Position numbers and translations under genes: made by a program
Shown here: positions 33,005 through 45,630 of the stretch, in pieces
Position numbering within the stretch: position 1 is the stretch's first letter
Layout: every line of letters starts with the position of its first letter
The notes under the pieces: model-generated
Databases searched by the model: none
Seen by the model: the letters and a program-made list of their open reading frames with translations, nothing else
Told to the model about the DNA's origin: nothing
Assembly (NCBI GenBank): GCA_958299035.1
Contig: CATQJL010000316.1
Location: forward strand, 30,941,441 to 31,005,440
DNA length: 64,000 nucleotides
From: Cylicocyclus nassatus
Lineage: Eukaryota; Nematoda; Chromadorea; Rhabditida; Strongylidae
Direction of reading: 5' to 3'

Positions 33005-36000
33005 ATGAAGAAGAGAAGATTAGAAGAAGGTAATTCATTAGATTTTTACTACATTACGTACTAACATGGTCTTTTACGGAGTAATATTGCCAAATGATAG
33101 CAGGTTTCAGACGACTTTATAATAATTCCTTTCTTTTCTTTTGAACTTCACTCTATAGAAAGGAGAAACCTTCCCTAAGTAATTATTTGTTACTTTTAGA
33201 TTTGCGGAGAGAGATCTCGAAAACAACTGATGTAGAAAAACAGCTGGATCTTCTCACAGACCTAGGTGACCTTCAACGATGCAACGGGGATTTAGAATCA
33301 GCTGTGGAGACATACAAGAAAGGCAAGACATGTTCTAGTTTCTCTTTGTGAAGTCGATTCACCTCCGCATTTGTAGCTGCTCAACTTGCCACTGCTCTTA
33401 GCAATCACTTGGATCTTTCTTTTGTGTACCGAGCTTTGGCGGAGATCAGTGCGGAGGAAGGTTGGTTAAGAATTTTAAGTTTTGATTGGATTAGGAATTA
33501 TGAAAGATATTTGTAGGCGAGCGCAAGCAAGCTTTGGAATATGCTGGTCTATTTCGGCAAACCGCGCAAATGTGCGGAAGTTGCTCTCAAATTCAGCTGT
33601 CTCTTCATGTTTCTGGCTGGATCTACGAGAAACTAGCCATGCAGCAATTACAAAACACAGCTGATCTTGAAGAAGTGAGTTGGTGTTTTCAGATATCAAC
33701 CTACCTCTATCTATTCATCTAAACTTTATTTTGGTGTTTGAAATTTATAGATCAATCAAGACCTGCATTTATCCTTCCAGGCTTTATCGTGGTGCCTGAA
33801 AAGTATAGACTACATCAAGAAAGCTGGCCATAGGATTGATTGCGATAGAAAGGCAGTGAGGGTTGCTGGAGACTCCGCAAGAAGAAAAGCAGGATTGGTT
33901 GGTTTTGATTTTTTTTTCTCGAAAATAGATCTATGACCTTTCAAGGAAAGATTGTGCTCCGGTATATGCGCAAATCTTCAACGTCGATCTGAAGCTGAAA
34001 AGTACTGGAATACAGCGTATGCCTACGCAAAGTAAGTTTGTAGTCTGTTTGCCTCATTATTCATTTTTGCTCAAAGTTTCTTTTCTTATCACAATTTTTA
34101 CTTTGTGTATCTTTGTAAGATCTCATATGATTTTTGTATTTAGAAGAAACCAAGATTCCGAGCTCGAATATCAGCTTCTACTTGCCCGCATAGACTTTTC
34201 ATGGGAATCACCACTGAAGAACGCGCAAAGACTGGTCAACTTTGCTCCTTCGAAGAAGAAGGGACAAGCAATCATGGAATTGGCGCAGGTATACAGCACT
34301 GCTACTTTTTCTGTGCGTAGTAGGCATTTATTTTAGGTTTTGACATTTGCCGGTGATTTTTTGGCTGCGCAGAACGCTCTTCTTGAGTGCCTCCTACATC
34401 ACAAATCCTCGCTGATGCCTGATGATGCGGATCTTCTCGAGGCTAGGCTAATTTTCTGTGAGTACCTAATAATGTTGTTCTCGTTTTTTTACTCTGTCCT
34501 CTTTTTCAGTGTACAAGTACTTTCACAGACTGGACCGATCGAAAGATCCTGGCTGTTCAAGAGGTGAACGACGGAAGATGTATGAACTCATCGCTGACTC
34601 ACTTTGCTCTTATGGGTAGGTGCCAAGAAATTCTTAATGGAAGTTCCCCTCGACTCTTGTCTCGAAATTCAGAGGTGACAGGAAGGAACTGCTGGAGCAT
34701 GCAGTAAAATACTACAAGCTGATGTTTCAGTGAGTTTATCTTCATATGTAATTGAACATGAGAACAACACAGGAAATTGTTAGCCGCTTGTTGAGGGCTA
34801 TAGCAAACCTATCCTGTTTTTTACACTATTGTTTTGCAGCATACACAAGTTAACTTAAATTTGACAGTCATTTTTGCATGACACAGAGCACTGGCTTTTA
34901 TTTCCTGGTTTATGTCTGTCCATGTGCGAGTTTTTTTTTGCAGGAACAGCGTCACCGACAGAGAGAAGTGCACTGCTGCGATATCTATAGCCCAAACATT
35001 TATGGACCTCGAAGCATTTGATGAAGCGCGGGAGTGGTTCGAAAAAGTGCTTGAACTGGAGACAAGGATTGGAAAATCTGATGCAAAGGTTTGTTAGAGT
35101 TTTTGCGATAACTGATTGACTGCATATGTCGATTTAGCTGTGCCAAACGAAGGTGCTGCTGTTTGAGGCCAAATGTCGCCAGAAATTTTCTTCCAAGCTA
35201 AATCTTTTGGAAGAATTCGGCCAGCTGAACTCTCAAATACCGGAAGGGTATCCTTCGCTCAAAGTAGGATTCTTGTTGATTTTTATCTTGCAGATCTGCA
35301 GAATCAATTTCTTGAGTTAAGGCGGCTATAAATAGAGCCATGGGCCAGTTTTTCGTCCAAAAAGGTGATCGCTCAGAAGCATCCCTGTACCTTTCACGGG
35401 CAGATACGCTTCGAGATGAAGTGGATGTTGAGGGAAGTGAGGAAGAGGAAAATGAGGAGACCACAGACGAGCTGGATGCAAGACCGAACAAAGCAATCAT
35501 GAGGGAATGTTTAGGTATGGAAATTTCTTTGTTGTCGCAAGATTTTTTAGTCAGTAGTATCTCATGAATGAATTTTCAATCATCTTCTCAATTCTATGTA
35601 TCAAGTATGTGAATTAAGACTACTAGGTGAACAAATGACACTAAGAAACGCGAACGCATATAGTACTGCTATACGGATTTGATCGATATTTACATCTACT
35701 ATTTGTATCAAACGTCCCACACTTTTTTTAGAGCTTGCACGACTAAGAAACAGCGATCTAGAAATAGAGAAAGATCGTGACAAAGAGAAGAATGCTCATG
35801 GAGAAACGCGACTGCATATTGCTGCGCGAAGTAACGACACCGCTATGGTAGAAAAGTTGATAGCTGCAGTAAGTTCTTGTTTATGACTTGCAATTGTTTC
35901 TCTTGTCTTTGGCTATCATAATTTTCTTCCAAATCCGCTTGAATGCTTGTTACATTTTCATTCAAATAAACAAATGAAGGGGATGCGCTGCTGTAAAATT

Positions 36001-39000
36001 GCAGGGATACGATGTCAACCGGCGGGATTACGGTGGTTGGACACCCATTAGTGAAGCCGTTTCAGCAGGAATGCGAGAAAACGTGCTGGCATTGTTGAAA
36101 GCCGGTGCGAAAGTTGATCCAGTCAGCACTGAAGTACTCAATGATGAGGAGAATTCTGTATGTAATCGAAGAAGGTTGCACTAGTTTGAACAGTACTGTG
36201 CATATATAGACTGGAGGTGGCATAACACCATTGATGGAAGCGTGTGATAAGGGGTTCATAGACATTGCTCGGGATTTGCTGAAACGTGGCGCTTCGGTAA
36301 CGAAAAGAAATGCAGATGGGTGGACTGCTGTGGATTTTCTGAGGTTAGTCGATCAGGCTCTATCTGTGAAAAAAAACCATCAGTACAGGAACCACATAGT
36401 AAACAATGATGACGATGATAACAGCAAGCTGAAAGAACTAACTGCCTTAGCAGTTAGCATGGAGGACATGCAAAGGAAGCGTAAGTCTTTTTCAGACGAT
36501 AGTGTTGAAATCAAGCATTTTATGTGCAGATGCAAGCATTCGCACGTTTAGAGTCGTTTCCTGTCCGAGGTTGTGCACCTCAGCTGAATGCGAGGAGAAA
36601 TGTGAAACCTTTTGTCAAAACGTCTCGAACGAATACAGCTGATAAAGGAGACGATGATGCGTTGAACTCTTATAAGGTATTTTAATTCCTTGAAGACGAA
36701 CTGAGGAGAGGAAGTACGGAAATCCTCGCAAAACTGTCCAGTGGCCGTATTTATCAACGAACCCCTTGGGTTCCGCTACCCAGTGAGTAACCGAAAACTG
36801 CCGCAGGATTGGATTGTTCGGCCACAATACGTAGCAAATGGCCGAACATGGATCGATATTTGCAGAAAGCAGTGCTGGGATGGCAAACCCACTACCTTCG
36901 TGAATACCGATGGATTTAGCCTACCCACTGATAGCGGAACCCAGTTCGTTGACGAATACGGCCACCGATGGCAGAAGTTTGCTATCGGCTGGTGCTTTCA
37001 ACCTCCTTGCGTTTCAGCAGTATTTTTTAAACAATCAAAGTCTTTTTTAGCGGGCTATCGGAAGTATGGGTGCCCAGTCCAAGAGCAAGAAGAGGTCTCG
37101 TCAGCATGAGAGTGCTCTCTTTTACGAAAACGATGCGCTTATACGTAGCCCTTCGCCTGAAGATGACATTGTACTTCCGAGTGACTGTGAAAGAAGCCCT
37201 GATAAGGATCGAAGTAGCCGTGCAGATCTTCTCCGAACGCGAAGGTCTCCATCTCCCATCTCCATCTGCAGTTCTCCTTCTGTCGCCAGGGCTAGTGTAG
37301 GTTTCGTACTACCTTTGAGAATGAAAGCGTAGTCACCGTTTGATTCTTCTGTATTTAGAGCTCTTTCAATCCACTACCTATCGATGATGAATTCCTCATC
37401 GATGATTTGCCAAAGCGAAGGAAGCGGAAAAGTTGTGTTTCGTCTGATAAATCGCCTGCTGCTGAAAGAAGAGAGTCTAAACAGAGAAGGTGGAGTGGAA
37501 TTTGTTCTGTAGAAACTGATGAAAATGCGCACAATTCTCAGAACTGCAACACAACCTGCTCGTATTAGAAGAGTCGCTGTTAGATCTCCCTCACCAGAAG
37601 ATATAGAAGCATGTTTGCAAAGGTTTGATTTATCATAACCACCAAATCCCAATATTCTCCTCCATTTTAGGGAAACAACTTTTACACCTTCACCTTCATA
37701 TTCATATGTACCTCAAACACAACGTGAGCCGGTGAATGAGGCTGCCTCAGCGCCTTCACAAGCACTGATCATCGCTACATTAAAATTTGAAGATGAAAGT
37801 GGAGAACCATTTCGACCAGACAAGCTGGTGACCTTTCCCAGGTTAGTTTCATGATAAGATAGACGAGTACAGAAAGTTCTACCCTAAAAGGTGAAAAAAC
37901 CGTTTTATTGATTACGAATACTTTTGTAGTTTTCTCGGATAAAATCAAGAAATGGTACTGTAAATAAGAGTTAGATCCAGATAATGCTCTTTCCAGAATC
38001 GCAACAATGGCAGAAGCTGAAGAGCGATTTCGTTCTGAACTTGGACAGCCGGCTAGGATATTCACCACGCGTCTTGGTGACGGGAGAGAAGCAGATTCCG
38101 CAATACCTCTTCTTAGCCTGGGAGAGCCACTGACCATCATATGTAGATTACAGCTATCCGATAACTTGGGTAACGTCAGAACGGGTAAGCAGTCTTATCA
38201 GACTGCAGCTCTTAGGAGGTTTTTCTTTCTGTAGCTGTAGTTGGAGAGGACAGCACCAAGCTGGCTGGTCTTAGCATAAGCGATAAACTTGATCTTTCTT
38301 TGGCGAGACCTGAAAAAATTGGCCAAGTGCTGAGGACAGCCACTACATCAAGGCCAAAACTCAAAAGCCTTTCCCTTGACGGCTGTGGTCAGTCAATTTC
38401 ATGTTATTTTTGTAATCTTTCTGAAAGTTTTTTAGATATCACAGAAAGTGTTCTTTCTCATCTGGGTGTTATATTGAATGACCTCACAAACTTAAGTTGC
38501 AAGTATGTGGGCCTCAATGATAACCAGCTTTCCACGCTTTGTTCGGTAAGTATTCCTGCTTTATATAGTAGCACTACTGTTTCCATCAACTATTTAGAAG
38601 TCATTTTTCCCTCAACTTTCATCGCTCAATCTGTCACACAATGAAATCACCTCTGGCTCCACTTTATCAAATTTTTTGGAAAACTGTACTCAATTGTCTG
38701 AACTGCACTGCTGCGATTTGGATGTAGTACAAGGGCAGGACACCTTGATGGACACCATCTCAAGTACATAGATTTTCGGAGCTTTGGTTATATCAAAAAT
38801 ACTTACTTTCCAGGGTTACAGAATCTTCAAGTGCTAGATATCTCTTTCAATAGTTGGGTCAAAGGAGAATACGTAGAGAAAATAATCAATTCGTGTGAGA
38901 ATCTATCTACTTTGATATTGGATGGTTGCAACCTCGACGAAATATCATTTGAGGTAAGTAACGACGCAGACTTTTTTGGGGTGAAGAAGGTGAAGAGATT

Positions 39001-39673
39001 GAGCTAGGCATCGAATATACCTTCTTTTGGTAGGACTTGTCAAACTGAGGGACCTCCAAATATTTTTTTGAGGAAGGTTAAGTGCTAACTTCAATCACGA
39101 TCCACTTCAACACTTTCTATGATCTCAATTTTTACACAAATCACACGTTGTTAAAAGGTAGAGTACAAAAGTATTCAGTATAATAGATTTTTCGATTATC
39201 TGCCCTACTGTCACAACAATTCTTGCAGTTACTTTTGCAAAAATAACTACAGGATAAGCAGTTCCAAAATGAGAACCAATATTTTTTCAACTGTACTTGC
39301 TGAAAAGTTGTTGTTACAGCCTACATGGTTGCCTAATCTCCGTACCCTCTCAATGGTTGGTTGCCAGCAAATAGAATACGATTCTTTGGTGGAATGGATA
39401 AGCATGGGTTCTATCCAAAAATTAGACCTATCAGGGACTGATATAACGCTGGACCATGTCAGAACTTTAGTGGCATCTAGAATGGTGTGCCCAGAAATTG
39501 CCATCAGATTAGTTAGAACACGGTCGATTGAAAATGAACCTCAAGCATTTGTCGACATGATGTTATCGTTTGTCACCAATAGTTTATCTCCGGTCCGGTT
39601 TGAGTTTTCTGCAAATTTCGCTAATGCTCTGCGGAATTTGACGGCGTTCGCTTCAAATTTTCTATGTTCTTAG
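33005..39673 (+). CDS. tonsl: TONSL (Tonsoku-like) homologue, about 26-27 exons
   Basis: TONSL with MMS22L protects and repairs stalled replication forks and reads new histone H4 unmethylated at K20. Exon ends (in-phase unless stated): 33005-33029, 33200-33322, 33377-33460, 33517-33674, 33781-33897, 33946-34031, 34144-34288, 34337-34457, 34510-34615, 34673-34729, 34944-35088, 35138-35263, 35322-35514, 35732-35868, 36005-36157, 36210-36480, 36537-36676, 37051-37296, 37359-37436, 37513-37622, 37671-37841, 37997-38184, 38235-38387, 38436-38545, 38598-38763, 38814-38954, 39251-39673. The product is about 1,320 residues (human about 1,380). N-terminal TPRs (for example EAEKYWNTAYAYAKRNQD) are followed by an acidic linker (EGSEEEENEETTDELD), ankyrin repeats (NAHGETRLHIAARSND, NRRDYGGWTPISEAV, GGGITPLMEACDKG), a short conserved YKRAIGSMG motif, a ubiquitin-like stretch and C-terminal leucine-rich repeats (PQLSSLNLSHNEITSGS). 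In the ankyrin reader, the Asp, Trp and Glu of RDY-GW-E are kept. The last join (38,954 to 39,251) is out of phase and the 37,436/37,513 join is a guess. Confidence 0.88.
33323..33376 (+). other. GC-AG intron in tonsl
   Basis: The exon ends tacaagaaag and the intron starts gcaaga and ends catttgtag. Phase is kept on both sides (G then CT GCT CAA). No GT donor nearby preserves the frame. AG|GCAAG is the strong context typical of rare GC-AG introns. Confidence 0.8.
36742..36970. mobile_element. Palindromic insert in a tonsl intron
   Basis: agtggccgtatttatcaacg and ttgggttccgcta at left face tagcggaacccagttcgttg and acgaatacggccac at right (36,920-36,968): arms of about 45 bp around a loop of about 130 bp. 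It sits inside intron 36,677-37,050, about 80 bp before the acceptor, and enlarges it relative to the usual 50-bp introns. Confidence 0.7.
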
Positions 39674-39712
39674 TTATGTTGTACAAAGTGGGCCCAATGC
39701 TTGTTTTAATTC

Positions 39713-39718
39713 AATAAA
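39713..39718 (+). terminator. tonsl polyadenylation signal
   Basis: aataaa lies 40 bases after the tag stop codon (39,671-39,673), a normal nematode spacing. Confidence 0.7.
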
Positions 39719-40330
39719 AAGCTTATCACTTTTTTGGGGACCATGTTACAAAGCATATATTCTTCGGATGCTAATGCAGTGACAGAATAGAGACGGCACT
39801 GTGAGTTCCCTAATCTTCGTATGTTTATCGGTAATTAATGACCGCGTAGGTAGTACTGGCTGGAATACCTTTGGAAAACCTTCTAAATGCTTTATACGGC
39901 AAATTTCATTGAAAAAATATATGCGAAGCCAAACAGAATGTCTTCTTATTAAACAAAACCCTTTGCTAGACCTTGTGCTGATAAGATTACCTCGCAGTTT
40001 TCTCCTGGTACTTTACTCTTTTTGTGCTTTCGCAATTTCTTAGCAGCGTCAAGAAAGCATACATTATGAATGTCTTGAATTCGGTAAAAAGTGTATTAGT
40101 CAGCTAACCATCTCTGAAATTTTCCTGATGATGAGGATAGGATTGATGGAATTTACAAACTTTGAGCAAAACTGCATATTCAGAGATCAAAATCTGGCAC
40201 AATCAAACCTTATAGGTAATATCTGTTCAACAACATACAGCCTGAAAGGTAAAAATCCACCGCTGGAGCGCACGAAAATAACATTTAAAGACCTGTATCA
40301 AGATACAAGGAAAACACATTTAGACAAGTA
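39719..40330. other. Intergenic space between convergent tonsl and ppil2
   Basis: No gene is seen. Open frames here are short and without domains. The 3' end of the ppil2 transcript should lie here, but no clear minus-strand aataaa stands out close to the stop codon. Confidence 0.4.
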
Positions 40331-43139
40331 TCACCAAGCTGAGAAATCTGTTAGTGAAGACTTAACAGCCTTCTTCTTTGCCATGACAGCTGCTGGTGAC
40401 CCCTAGAATATATCAAAAAATGATGAGCACACTCCTTCACAAAAAAAAGAAGACTTACATCACTTGCGAGTCTTTTGTTTTGAGGATTTATATATTTTCC
40501 AACTCCTGTGGTAAATGCCTTGGGCTTAGCGATCGCTTCTCTTTTCGCGTCAGCTTCTTTTTGCGCATCTGAACAGAATGCAAAACTTAAGACTGTACAT
40601 AACGACATTCGACTACGAAAAGTACATAACGACATTCGACTACGAAAATGCTTCATACCTTTACTCAATAAACTTGCGCGCTCCTTCTGAACCTCTGCTT
40701 CAGCCTCCTCAAAAGGATCGACAAATACTTCGGCGCGCATAAAATATACTGGCTGGAACATGTTTCATTATTCAGTCATCAAACACACAAGTTACAGCAT
40801 ACGTCTTTGGGCATGTCACCATCTGTCTCCACTTTTTCTATGGATATTAAGGTTTCCTGTCCTCCAACCACTCGTCCAAAGATTGTGTGTTTCTTGTCAA
40901 GGTATTTGCATGGCCGAAATGTTATGAAGCTGAAGAAATAGATTTGATGAAAAAGGACAAACATATAATGACAATGAGAAAAGAGGAACAAGACTAGAAC
41001 AAACTTATTCCTTTTTATGACATAAAAAGCTCACAACTGAGATTGATTTGTGTTCGTACCCTTATTCGCCATTGAAAGGATCCCTCGCGCATCATGAGAA
41101 AGGCCCTAGACCGTATAACACTATATTCAACAAAAGTCCAAGTCATAAATAAATAAAAAATTACCGGTGCAAACTCGTCATCGAATGGTTTTCCCCAGGC
41201 TGATTCTCCACCATGACCCGTCCCCGTGGGATCACCCCCTTGCATCTGAAACTTCTTTGAGTCAATTGCTCTCTTGAAAAATTTAGTAGTACCATGAAAT
41301 TCTTTATTATCCTGTGGAACTTCGAGTTATTGTAGTACCCTCTTCGGCACAATAAAATGAAATTTTCACAAGTTTTTGGAGCTTTAGGACAAAACCTGGA
41401 AAACATTAACTGCCTAACTACATTAAACGTGGGTAAGATAGAAATACTCACAACTCGATATTCAAAGACCCATGATTAGTAATTATACGAACGTAACCAT
41501 TCTTCTTCACTCGTTTATATCTGTAAAAAAATGTATTTTTAAGCACTTCCATGAGAATGCACACCTACCGAACAGCCTCATTGGATAGTACAGCTGCTTT
41601 TTGCTTAGTTATAGGTGCCATGGTAGTGGAAGTGAATCCAGCAGCTACTTGTCCTTGACTGAATTATGGGCGATTTCGGGACGTTCTCGATACCTTGAAT
41701 ATCATAGGATACATACCTGTAGTGTGCTGCATTGATCTCATCAGCAGTTTCTTCAGGTTCGGGCTCGATCTACAACGACGGCATATGATCAAGATCTGGT
41801 ACGAGTAACAAAACAAATCAGAATACAAAAATGCAAAAAATGATTTGATTATGATCTATGTGGTTTGATGAATATGAAAATATACACAGACCAACAAGGC
41901 AATAAATGACAAGTCCGATGCAAACAACGTTAAGCATAAACCAACTTTCTTGAGAGTGTATTCCTTCTTGAGTTGATCCAAAGCCTCTTTAGTCTCGTTA
42001 TTCATGCGGCGAATATAGAACTTTGGATCCTGAATGTTGTAAAAGTTCGTGGATGAGTGAAATCAAAAAAGCATAGATGAATTCGAAGGAGCAATGATAG
42101 CAAAAAAGGGAATAGGAAAGGAGACCGACCTGCATTTCCTTCTTTTCCTTCTCCAGTTGCTCTTTAGTTTTCGGATCAAATTGAACATGGTAAAACTTCT
42201 CCATATTAAACTTCTCAATATGGTTTGGATCCTAAAAATTTGCATACTTATAGGAGTTTTTAAATACGGAAATAGCAAACCTGCAGGACGATGATGTCAC
42301 TTCTATGGAAAGGAGTGTCTGTGAGCAAATCCTTCAAATGGTTCGCTTTCAAATTCAGCTCCTAAATGAATTTCTTCTTTGCAAAAGGAAACCTATGCCT
42401 TTGGAGGACAAACCTGCACTGCTTCATAGGAAAACACATTACCAGTGGTTGCAATTGCCACCACATATGTGTGGTCGGTAAACTGGCGAAATGTTACTGG
42501 ACAGCGGAAATGACCTTGAATTCTTCAAATAAAGTTGCTAGAACGCAGTGGGAAGGATATACGCAAAAGTTAAATGCAAGAAGTACCTTGCTCATCCTTA
42601 TCAAACTTCAAAGGAATGAGTTCTTTGCTGCTTAGCTTTTTTCCTGTGCAAGGGTTGACGCCATTCTTTTTCAGATAGGGAATTATGTAACTGAAGCGGG
42701 AAGTCAAATATAACGCAAGAAGATTGATTTAGGCCAGTAGTGAACTCACGTCAAGTCAAAAATCTCCCCAGATCTCGTACAAACAGGATCTTCAAAGGGA
42801 AGTAATGAAAGAGCGCAATGAGTAAGAGGAAGTCGCTTGAACTGAGCTCGTTGTAAACGGGTACCGGTATCTAAATATAGGGCTATGAAAAAAGATAAAT
42901 GCAAAAATGTTGCAAAAAGCAAAAGAAAGGATATGGAGTTGCAAAAAAAGCAAAAGAAAGGATATGGAAAAAGCTAAACAAGGTTGAAAGTTTTAACTAA
43001 CTCACCATCTTTATGACCTCCAATTTCTTTCCATTCCGTGGTTGTAAGATAGCTAAAAGAACATTGAAGTACCACGAAATGCTTCAAAAACGTGAAGATC
43101 AACTCACAGCTTGTCCTTTTGGTGTTGTTTCTTGCCCAT
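40331..43139 (-). CDS. ppil2: PPIL2, U-box cyclophilin of the spliceosome, 18 exons
   Basis: PPIL2 is a nuclear peptidyl-prolyl isomerase with a U-box, associated with spliceosomes. The nematode orthologue in C. elegans is mog-6. Exon ends (high to low): 43139-43108, 43052-43006, 42882-42750, 42690-42587, 42514-42414, 42361-42281, 42231-42130, 42029-41946, 41769-41717, 41658-41569, 41520-41452, 41395-41293, 41245-41165, 41105-41035, 40929-40803, 40752-40659, 40568-40459, 40402-40331. The sum is 1554 nt, 517 codons plus stop, close to human (about 520). It starts [12 protein letters not shown]. The U-box (about residues 35-105) has [16 protein letters not shown] and [16 protein letters not shown]. 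The cyclophilin domain (about 283-425) has [38 protein letters not shown] and [15 protein letters not shown]. Catalytic Arg (FHR) is kept; the cyclophilin A Trp121 position is Tyr, as in other PPIL2. The tail GVGKYINP and LTDFSAW is diagnostic. Confidence 0.96.
40590..40652. repeat. Short tandem duplication in a ppil2 intron
   Basis: The unit tacataacgacattcgacta plus cgaaaag, about 27 bp, occurs twice in a row in intron 40,569-40,658, next to the donor of exon 16. Confidence 0.85.
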
Positions 43140-43489
43140 AGTACGTTGCCAATACTCCCTGCTAATATACGAAAACCAACAACGCCAAGCACGAGGTGTG
43201 AATATGGTTTTCAGTATAAGTCAGCGCTGAGGAAAGTTTTGGACGTAAGGGGCTGTAATTGCACATGCTGCCGCATATCGGACGCCTGAAAGTGTATTCT
43301 CGAAGACGCTCAAATAACACTCTCACTGGAGATGTTGAGGTCAAGTACGGTCCTAAAGTGACTATCTAAACAATGTGCATTGTTACTCTAGACAGTTTCT
43401 ATTCGCCAACTGCAGTTCAATTCCTCGAAAATTAAGGGAAATGCAGATGCGGCTATCAAAGTCATTTTTCTCCTTTCTCAGTCTCCAAA
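43140..43489 (-). promoter_or_regulatory. Upstream region of ppil2
   Basis: Nothing specific is recognised. On the minus strand tattagcag occurs about 25 bases before the ATG and could serve as a spliced-leader acceptor; this is inference. Confidence 0.3.
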
Positions 43490-45630
43490 CTATACTCTGA
43501 CATTCGTCCCGTACGAGCCGCGCGAATTTTGCGTACGAGCGGACTCCTCAATGGCCGTTCGCCCGTTAAATGCGCTCGGGTGATACGCGAATTTCGCGCC
43601 GCTGGTGCGCTGTTTCTTTGGCGCCGCCGGTACGGTAATTTCGTGCATGAATCGCTGATGTGACAATTTTATGTTGACGCCATCGATACGGCACTTTTGG
43701 AATTCACGTCCGGCTAAAGAATTGAGCAACACAGAAGTGCTATCGAATATTGTCTAAAGGACCGTTTTCCGATTATGTCCCTGCGTAAGTATACTCGTAC
43801 CTATAGTTACAGAGATCCGGTACGCGGCAAACGTTGAGGAATACGTTAGCCGTGGAGCGCGCCAGCGCAATCATTGGCCGTACTGGCAAGACAGCTAATG
43901 TTGGCCCAGTTTTCACAGGTTTTTGTTCTATAACATCGTTTTGATGTTTCTTGGTCGACAAAATCTCATTTTCGTCATTTCTAAGCCAAATTTGTGCGTG
44001 ATAACTTTTGCTTTTAATTTATTGAAGGCAAGTGCTTCGAAGATCTTTCATCTTTTTTGCTCAATCTAGTGAGAACAGAACTTTGAAGAATGTGGACTTC
44101 ACATTTCCCATGACTAGCTTCAAAAAAAGATGTCGGGTTTGCATTTTCGATGCGTGCAACAGATGGTTGCAAAGTTTATCATTTTCAACAGTTCCGCTGA
44201 CTTGAAGAATCTAGTTATCTTGGGTTTTGTGAGCATGTGCGCTCTCTTTCAAACTGCTTTTTCTGTTAAACTTCAAGTACAGCTTCAATTGGTATGCGGA
44301 AGTAGATACCATAGGAATGTTGCCTTGAATACTTTCGCGTTTGCTTCCTAATACTGATGCTGAAATTTTGCAGTTGATGATTAATGCAGAATTAAGTATC
44401 GTTCGGACGTATGCAGGAAGTGTTGTTAGAAGTTAGAAGATTTTGCCTATTCATACTTTGACGCTCGTAACGCACAAACAAAAGTTTGTGCCAGTGACTT
44501 GACGGCCTGAAATGAATCCTCAAGATCAGTTCCCCTCATATACAGGATTAATCGTGATAGTGTTTTTGTATTGGCCTCATAAGGCAAGTAGGTTTCACGA
44601 AATTTTGGAAAGAGTGGAGCTTTCATTCAACCTATCGCCACTGATAGTTCCTCTGACGAAATGAGTGTGACACTGTATCGGTTCTGAAGTTTGTCTGTTT
44701 GTGTTCTGTTTCTGTGGTACAGAAACCACGCTTGACACTCTTTCCTTGCGAGAAATATTTTGTTAAACTATCTTGAAAAAGTTGAATTCAGTGTCGATTT
44801 GAGTGAAGTCTAGTCTGTTCAAACGAAACCAACTCGTTTGGGGATTGTCTGCCATTTGAAGAAATCTAAATATCTGCATTGACTTTTCGCATAAATTGCT
44901 AGTGTTTTGTTGAACATAATAACCCTTAGTCCGTTCATCCTTGAGTGTAGAACTGCTAAACTTTCGAAACTTTACAGAAACGCATAGGAATTCCATTTTT
45001 AGTGCCAGTGTCGAAATATTCTCCTAACTATGAATCTGCAAGCCGTATCTATCCCTTTGTGGGCAGCCATCATGTGCTCTGCTGAATTCCGAGCAAAATT
45101 GGGTGCTACTTTTTTATTTGAAGTGTCTTCTACCAGTACTAGTGGGTGATCAGTTTTATGCAGCAGATAGCCAGCCAGCTCATTACAAGGAAATGTTAAC
45201 GGCAAGATATTCTATTATGTTATTACATCAAGATACCATACAAATAACTAGCAAGGAACAACTACAGAACGCAAACAACAACAGCAAAAGCAACGTAAGT
45301 ACATTGAGAGAGTCACTCGATTGCATCTGGCTTCTCAACATTTTTCCAAAGAAAGACAACTTTGGAACAAATGCTCTTTTGTTTTTTCCCTCCGAATCAG
45401 GCAAAAATCTACATGGGGGAAATCCCTTCGAAGTACACCTGAAAAATCCCCCCCCCCCCGGCCAACTTTAGCTGTCTCGCCAACTACGGCCAATGATTGC
45501 GCTGGCGCGCTCCACGGCTAACGTATCCCTCAACGTTTGCCGCGTACCGGATCTCATAGTTACAAATGGCTGCGAAGAGCGCGCCCCATGACCCAATGCA
45601 AATTTGACCGGCGCGCAGGGCGTTTGCTGT
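43490..45630. repeat. GC-rich inverted repeats, possible foldback
   Basis: 43,800-43,898 (gatccggtacgcggcaaacg, ccgtggagcgcgccagcgca) is the reverse complement of 45,471-45,567 (tgcgctggcgcgctccacgg, cgtttgccgcgtaccggatc). The 1.5 kb between is AT-rich with no gene. Left of it (43,500-43,720) are words gtacgagcggactcc and ggcgccgccgg related to 47,345-47,500. Confidence 0.6.
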
